64,000 nt of DNA, from positions 1 through 64,000 of the forward strand of contig JAPKAV010000006.1 of the NCBI GenBank assembly GCA_028825115.1. The letters run 5' to 3'. The position numbers and the translations under genes were made by a program. Source of the DNA: Candidatus Nanopelagicales bacterium (GTDB lineage Bacteria; Actinomycetota; Actinomycetes; S36-B12). Each line of letters starts with the position of its first letter. Positions within the stretch are counted from its first letter, which is position 1. Below, in pieces: positions 58,705-64,000 of this stretch. The notes beneath the pieces are model-generated. The model searched no databases. It was not told where the DNA came from and saw only the letters and a program-made list of their open reading frames with translations.

Positions 58705-60039
58705 ATGCAAGAAATTCTTAATGCCATTGAGTCCCGCAGCGACCGGGCAGTGTTTGAAGCCCTGATCGTACCGACAACTTACCGCGCAGCAGTTATTCGC
58801 AAGGAAGATGTCGAAATGTTTGCCGGCATGGCATCAAAGGAAAAAGATCCGCGCCTCAGCATCAAAATTGATCAAGTGGCCATCCCTGAAATTGCTCCCG
58901 GTGAAGCACTCATCGCTGTCATGGCGTCAAGTATCAACTACAACACCGTGTGGACCAGCATCTTCGAACCCGTATCTACCTTTGGATTTCTCGCACGGTA
59001 TGCCAAGGCGCATCCCGACGGAGTGCGACACGATCTCCCGCACCACGTGATTGGTTCGGATGCCTGCGGTGTGGTTCTTCGAGTCGGTGCGGGCGTAAAT
59101 GCCTACGCACCTGGCGACCGCGTTGTCGCTCACTGTCTCAGTGTCGAACTCGAGTCACCTGCGGGTCACAACGACACAATGATGGATCCCGAACAACGGA
59201 TCTGGGGGTTTGAAACAAACTTTGGCGGTCTGGCTGAACTTGCAATCGTGAAAGCTAATCAACTCATGCCCAAACCCGAGCATTTGACTTGGGAAGAGGC
59301 GGCAGTCCCCGGGCTGGTTAATTCAACCGCCTACCGTCAATTAGTCTCTCGCAACGGCGCCGACATGAAACAGGGGGATATCGTCCTAATCTGGGGGGCT
59401 TCAGGTGGACTTGGCTCCTACGCGACCCAGTATGCTCTCAACGGCGGCGCTATCCCCGTGTGTGTTGTTTCCAGTCCCGAAAAAGCCAAAATAGTGCGCG
59501 CGATGGGCGCCGAATTAGTAATCGATCGCAGTGCCGAGAATTACAAGTTTTGGAAAGATCCCACCACCCAAGATCCCAAAGAATGGCAGCGATTGGGCAA
59601 GAAAATTCGCGAGCTTACCGGCGGTGAAGATCCAGACATCGTGTTCGAGCATCCGGGGCGCGAAACATTTGGTGCCAGCGTATATGTCACCCGGCGTGGA
59701 GGGACCATTGTGACTTGCGCGTCCACATCTGGATTCATGCATGAATACGACAATAGATACCTTTGGATGAACCTGAAAAGAATCGTGGGAACCCACTTTG
59801 CCAACTACCGAGAAGCATTCGAAGCCAACCGCTTGATTGCAAAGGGGGTTATACATCCCACGCTCTCTAAAGTTTTCCCACTGGACCAGGCTGGCGATGC
59901 TGCCTACGAAGTCCACAGTAATTTGCACCAAGGAAAAGTTGGCGTTTTGACTTTGGCTCCGACTGAAGGACTGGGCGTGACCAATCACGAACTGAGAGCG
60001 AAAGTGCTGTCAAAACTCAATCGTTTTGAAACACGGTAG
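58705..60039 (+). CDS. ccr: crotonyl-CoA carboxylase/reductase
   Basis: ASSINYNTVWTSIFEPVSTFGFLARYAK, VIGSDACGVVLRVG, QRIWGFETNFGGLAELAIVKANQLMPKPEHLTWEEAA, VFEHPGRETFGASVYV. Confidence 0.96.
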   Translation: MQEILNAIESRSDRAVFEALIVPTTYRAAVIRKEDVEMFAGMASKEKDPRLSIKIDQVAIPEIAPGEALIAVMASSINYNTVWTSIFEPVSTFGFLARYAKAHPDGVRHDLPHHVIGSDACGVVLRVGAGVNAYAPGDRVVAHCLSVELESPAGHNDTMMDPEQRIWGFETNFGGLAELAIVKANQLMPKPEHLTWEEAAVPGLVNSTAYRQLVSRNGADMKQGDIVLIWGASGGLGSYATQYALNGGAIPVCVVSSPEKAKIVRAMGAELVIDRSAENYKFWKDPTTQDPKEWQRLGKKIRELTGGEDPDIVFEHPGRETFGASVYVTRRGGTIVTCASTSGFMHEYDNRYLWMNLKRIVGTHFANYREAFEANRLIAKGVIHPTLSKVFPLDQAGDAAYEVHSNLHQGKVGVLTLAPTEGLGVTNHELRAKVLSKLNRFETR

Positions 60040-60041
60040 TT

Positions 60042-60776
60042 TCACGATAAGTCACTCCACCGTTCGCTGGGACCATCCCACCCGAGGGGCAGCGGCGCGC
60101 GCTGCGGAACCATCAATTCGGTGATTCGATTGAGTACCAAGTACACAAACCTCTCGCCCACCCACAGATGCTTCGCCTCGGGCACGGGCTCTAGGACAAT
60201 GTCTCCAGCACTTGCAAATTTCTTGAAAGCCTCTTCTGGCCGAAGATAGTCGTCGAGCTCGGGAATGAGCGCATGTATTGGCATTCCAGTTCCATTCCAG
60301 TACTCAAGTTCACTCTCTGTGGTGTAGCGAAGAGGTGGCGAGAGCAGAATCACCCCCGCAATCCCCGTTGGGTCAAGATTTCGCAGAATCACATCGGTAC
60401 CAAATGACCAACCCAGCACCCACACATTGGGGAGTTTTTGTTCACGCGCGAATTCAATTGCAGCGGCAAGATCTGCGCCCTCGCCCACGGAAGCATCGAA
60501 TGCACCTTCACTGGCACCGAGTGCGCTACTCGTGCCACGCGTGTTGAATCGCAACACGGCAATATTGGCCATTGCCGGAAGACGCCAGGAAATTTTGCGC
60601 AGAATGTGGCTGTCCATCATTCCACCATGAGTGGGCAACGGATGAACACAAATAACTGTAGCCTCGGGACGCTCGGGTGTTGCCAACTCCCCAATCAATT
60701 TCAGTGAATCAGTTGTATGCAAATGAATAATTTCACGGGTCGCCGGCAGAACCGTATTGGGTGAAATAGTCGTCAC
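60042..60776 (-). CDS. alpha/beta hydrolase
   Basis: VCVHPLPTHGGMMDSHILRKISWRLPAMANIAVLRFNTRGTSSALG, LGWSFGTDVIL. Confidence 0.88.
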   Translation of the reverse strand: MTTISPNTVLPATREIIHLHTTDSLKLIGELATPERPEATVICVHPLPTHGGMMDSHILRKISWRLPAMANIAVLRFNTRGTSSALGASEGAFDASVGEGADLAAAIEFAREQKLPNVWVLGWSFGTDVILRNLDPTGIAGVILLSPPLRYTTESELEYWNGTGMPIHALIPELDDYLRPEEAFKKFASAGDIVLEPVPEAKHLWVGERFVYLVLNRITELMVPQRAPLPLGWDGPSERWSDLS

Positions 60777-61066
60777 GATCTTCTTCCAGGACCCCTAGTG
60801 CCGCGGTTTTTCCAGCACGGCGTGTGCCAATGACGACGTTCTTCAGCCCCCTGGGCCATGTCCGCGGGCCACGCAACTACGTGCGGCGTTGCTGGACGTA
60901 TTTCATGGTCACATCCCGGACAACGATATGTCTTGGTCGCCGAGGACCCCGTTAATTTACGCACATTCCATTCGCCATCTGGATGGGACTCGGTTACTGT
61001 CTCTGCGCCAGAAGCAGGCCTCGGCTCACTGACCGCTCTCCGGTTCTTGCGGCCCACGTGGCTCAC
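60773..61066 (-). CDS. small zinc-ribbon protein (GTG start inside the hbd 3' end)
   Basis: TYRCPGCDHEIRPATPHVVAWPADMAQGAEERRHWHTPCWKNR; Cys/His metal-ligand pattern; ATGA-type junction with the hydrolase gene. Confidence 0.55.
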   Translation of the reverse strand: MSHVGRKNRRAVSEPRPASGAETVTESHPDGEWNVRKLTGSSATKTYRCPGCDHEIRPATPHVVAWPADMAQGAEERRHWHTPCWKNRGTRGPGRRS

Positions 61067-62861
61067 TCCCCTGCCTGCTCGTGCTTTCCTGTGGCCAGTA
61101 CTTTCTGAAACCCCTCCCAACTTTACGCCCCACGAAGCCAGCCGTGACCAAGTGCTCCAATTCAGCCTGCGGGGCGAATCCTGGCTCGCGGAACTCCCGG
61201 TACAACGTATTGATGATTGCAAGCGAAACGTCAAGGCCCACAACGTCTAGTAACTCGAATGGGCCCATTGGGTAACCGCAACCGAGCTTCATTGCGGTGT
61301 CAATGTCTTCGATCGAGGCGTAATTTGCAGATGCCATGGCGATCGCATTATTGAGATAAGGAAAGAGCAGCGCGTTGACAATAAAACCCGCCCGGTCAGA
61401 ACACTGCACCGGCTTCTTTCCTAATTGGTGTATCAAGTTCGTACAACGGATAACCACCTCAGAATCTGTAGCAACGGTGCTCACAATCTCCACAAGAGGC
61501 ATGATCGGCGCCGGGTTGAAAAAGTGGATCCCGATGAATCGCTCCATTCGTGACGTGCTGGCGGCAATCTCGATTACAGATAAACTCGAAGTGGTCGTGG
61601 CAAAAATAACGTCCGCCGGAAGAAATTTATCGAGTTGCGAGAAGATTTCGCACTTAGGTCCTAATTCCTCAGCGATCGCTTCGATTACTAAATCTACCCG
61701 ACCGACCAGGTCTTGAGCGCTCACACATGTCTGTACTCGTGCAAGATAATCGTCTTTTTGCTCCTGAGAAATTCGACCCTTTTCCACAAGTTTGGACCAT
61801 GATTTTTCTAGTGACTCGCGTAATTGTGTGGATCGTTGCTCGCTCCTGGTGAGCGCGATTGCTGATACTCCACCGGCTGCCAGCACTGACACGATCCCGG
61901 TCGCCATGGTCCCCGAACCGATCACCGCGACCCGAGTGATGCCCGAATCCACACTCGACTCTATTGAGACTGGAGTGCGTGAATCCGCAACAACGGTGGG
62001 TATATTCGGTTCTGCATACGAATAGAATCCCTCACCGAACTTACGACCCAGTCTACCTGCAGCAACCAATTGTTTGAGCAAAGCGCTTGGTGCGTGCAGT
62101 CGATCACGACTCTGTCGATACATGGTGTCAAGAATCTGTAACGATGTATCTAACCCAATTAAATCCAGTAGCGCCAACGGACCCATGGGTAAACCACACC
62201 CGAATCTCATTGCGCTATCGATATCTTCTCGCGAGGCATACTTCTGTTCATACATTGCGACGGCCTGATTTAAGTACCCGAAGAGTAAAGAGTTGGCGAT
62301 AAACCCTGCCCGGTCACTCACCAACACCGGTTCCTTACCCAAAGCACGAGCGAATTCCATACACGCATCGATTACTTCTTGATCAGTAGTAACCGTCCCA
62401 ACGATTTCAATAAATTTTTGCACCATGGCGGGATTAAAAAAATGTAGCCCAATAACCCGACTGGGCCTACTGGTAACAACCGAAATCTCCGTTACTGATA
62501 GCGAAGATGTGTTGGTTGCCATAATCGCATCGGGGCCAAGAATCGAGTCTAGGTCCGCGAATAATTCTGATTTAGTCTGCAGATCTTCAGTGATTGCTTC
62601 GATCACCAGTTGGCATGAATCGAGCTCGGTGAGGTCGGTGGTCAATTCAATCCGGGACAGGATCGCCTCACCCTCACTTTTGGTAATCTTGGAACCTGCC
62701 ACACCACGCCCAATAGAATTGGCGATCCGTAAATCTGCATAACTCGTATCTTTTTCACCTAGATCCACTCCGATCACCGAGTATCCCGAGCGGGCAATCA
62801 CCTCCACAATTCCAGAGCCCATGGTTCCGAGTCCAACTACCCCAATCTTTACTAGTTCCAC
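61026..62861 (-). CDS. tandem-fused 3-hydroxyacyl-CoA dehydrogenase (two complete HBD-like modules)
   Basis: Module 1 VGLGTMGSGIVEVIARSGYSVIGVD...GLHFFNPAMVQKFIEIV...DRAGFIANSLLFGYLNQAVAMYE; module 2 VIGSGTMATGIVSVLAAGG...GIHFFNPAPIMPLVEIV...DRAGFIVNALLFPYLNNAIAMAS. Confidence 0.94.
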   Translation of the reverse strand: MELVKIGVVGLGTMGSGIVEVIARSGYSVIGVDLGEKDTSYADLRIANSIGRGVAGSKITKSEGEAILSRIELTTDLTELDSCQLVIEAITEDLQTKSELFADLDSILGPDAIMATNTSSLSVTEISVVTSRPSRVIGLHFFNPAMVQKFIEIVGTVTTDQEVIDACMEFARALGKEPVLVSDRAGFIANSLLFGYLNQAVAMYEQKYASREDIDSAMRFGCGLPMGPLALLDLIGLDTSLQILDTMYRQSRDRLHAPSALLKQLVAAGRLGRKFGEGFYSYAEPNIPTVVADSRTPVSIESSVDSGITRVAVIGSGTMATGIVSVLAAGGVSAIALTRSEQRSTQLRESLEKSWSKLVEKGRISQEQKDDYLARVQTCVSAQDLVGRVDLVIEAIAEELGPKCEIFSQLDKFLPADVIFATTTSSLSVIEIAASTSRMERFIGIHFFNPAPIMPLVEIVSTVATDSEVVIRCTNLIHQLGKKPVQCSDRAGFIVNALLFPYLNNAIAMASANYASIEDIDTAMKLGCGYPMGPFELLDVVGLDVSLAIINTLYREFREPGFAPQAELEHLVTAGFVGRKVGRGFRKYWPQESTSRQGSEPRGPQEPESGQ

Positions 62862-62887
62862 GCTAACCTCCGGTTCGTCTTCTTTGG

Positions 62888-63559
62888 TTAAAACAATCTC
62901 ATACTTGGATCATCAAGGCCCTTTAATGCTTCGTAATCAACGGTTACGCAGGTAATTCCACGATCGTTGGCTAAAGTTTTTGCTTGCGGTTTTATTTCTT
63001 GTGCCGCGTAAACACCCGTAACGGGGGACAATAAAGGATCGCGATTCAATAACTCCAGGTATCGTGTGAGCTGCTCAACTCCGTCAATCTCGCCGCGTCG
63101 CTTCACTTCTACCGCGACCGTGCCACCGCCGGCGGCCTTGCACAACAGGTCTACCGGCCCAATCGCAGTTGGATACTCCCTGCGGACCAGAGTCAACCCA
63201 TATCCCAAGGTGTCAAGATTCTCGGCGAGTAATTTCTGCAGATGCGATTCGACGCCATCTTTAATCACACCAGGATCAACGCCTAGTGCGTGATCGTAAT
63301 CGGCATGGACTTCATGAATCATGATGGAAAGCGTCTCCCCAGCTTTATTCACCACTTCAAGCTCGGTCACACCAGCTACCGTTGATTCAGAAACGGAGCA
63401 AGGCGGACTCATCCAGTTCAATGGTTTATAAGAGCCCCCGTCGGAATGAATTAACACAGAGCCATCGGCTTTGAACATGAGTACCCGCGTCGCTCGGGGC
63501 AATTGCACCGAGAGCCTGCCTTGATACACAGCCGAACAATCAGCGATCATGATCCTCAT
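62888..63559 (-). CDS. nucS: endonuclease NucS (EndoMS)
   Basis: [91 protein letters not shown]. Confidence 0.96.
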   Translation of the reverse strand: MRIMIADCSAVYQGRLSVQLPRATRVLMFKADGSVLIHSDGGSYKPLNWMSPPCSVSESTVAGVTELEVVNKAGETLSIMIHEVHADYDHALGVDPGVIKDGVESHLQKLLAENLDTLGYGLTLVRREYPTAIGPVDLLCKAAGGGTVAVEVKRRGEIDGVEQLTRYLELLNRDPLLSPVTGVYAAQEIKPQAKTLANDRGITCVTVDYEALKGLDDPSMRLF

Positions 63560-64000
63560 ACGTTCAGAATGTCCACTATTGAACTCATAATGTCTGTGGC
63601 ATCAAAATCCTTCGGGGTAAAAGTCGCCGCTACCCCAATCGAGGCAAGCCACTCTGCGTCTTCGGGCGGAATGATTCCACCAATAATCACGGGGATATCC
63701 GTAGCTTTTACCCGGGCAAGGGAGTCAAGGATTTCCCCCACTAGGGTGCGATGCGAACCGGAGAGAATAGATATACCAATAACATCAACATCTTCGGCGA
63801 CCGCAGCAGCCACTATTTCTCCTGATCCCAATCGAATACCTTGGTAAATAACTTCAAAACCGCAATCTTTGGCTCGAACGGCTATTTGCTCTGCGCCATT
63901 AGAGTGACCATCAAGACCAGGCTTCCCAATCAGAATTCTTGGGCGATGTCCAATTCGTGCAGCTAATTCATCTACTCGCGCTCGGACTGATTCGATTGCG
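63556..64000 (-). CDS. ecm: ethylmalonyl-CoA mutase, C-terminal B12-binding domain (N-terminus beyond window)
   Basis: Reverse frame [83 protein letters not shown]...[44 protein letters not shown]. Confidence 0.88.
   Translation of the reverse strand, partial: AIESVRARVDELAARIGHRPRILIGKPGLDGHSNGAEQIAVRAKDCGFEVIYQGIRLGSGEIVAAAVAEDVDVIGISILSGSHRTLVGEILDSLARVKATDIPVIIGGIIPPEDAEWLASIGVAATFTPKDFDATDIMSSIVDILNV

Overview
The window is a gene-dense actinobacterial chromosome segment. Conserved family members, DUF177/rpmF, NucS, CofC, an HU with a Lys/Ala tail and actinobacterial operon order all point to Actinomycetota. From memory of the M. tuberculosis gene order, it is broadly collinear with ffh ... 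ftsY-smc ... rnc-fpg ... coaD-recG ... thiL-ddl-gpsA ... cofC-hup-leuDC ... gltX ... leuB-serA-ilvCNB-gatBAC-ligA-mnmA-iscS-etfAB-GH57/GT. The right end holds an ethylmalonyl-CoA-pathway-like cluster (epimerase, crotonyl-CoA carboxylase/reductase, tandem-fused 3-hydroxyacyl-CoA dehydrogenase, ethylmalonyl-CoA mutase, MeaB). Two tRNAs (Gln-CTG, Glu-CTC) are present. I saw no rRNA, CRISPR array, IS element or prophage. The strongest observations are: (1) where amt-glnB-glnD is expected between ftsY and ffh, only the first ~49 codons of amt remain, joined out of frame to the C-terminal part of glnD, which also carries an in-frame TGA; (2) an apparent attenuator upstream of citramalate synthase, with an Ile/Val-rich leader peptide (MWQDRVVIRTGIKIR*), a 9-bp hairpin abutting the leader stop and a terminator with T6, in the same window as Leu-rich and Val-containing leaders upstream of leuA and ilvB; (3) a terminator-like hairpin with U7 wedged between tRNA-Gln and tRNA-Glu. 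All calls were made by eye from sequence; no searches or folding were run.
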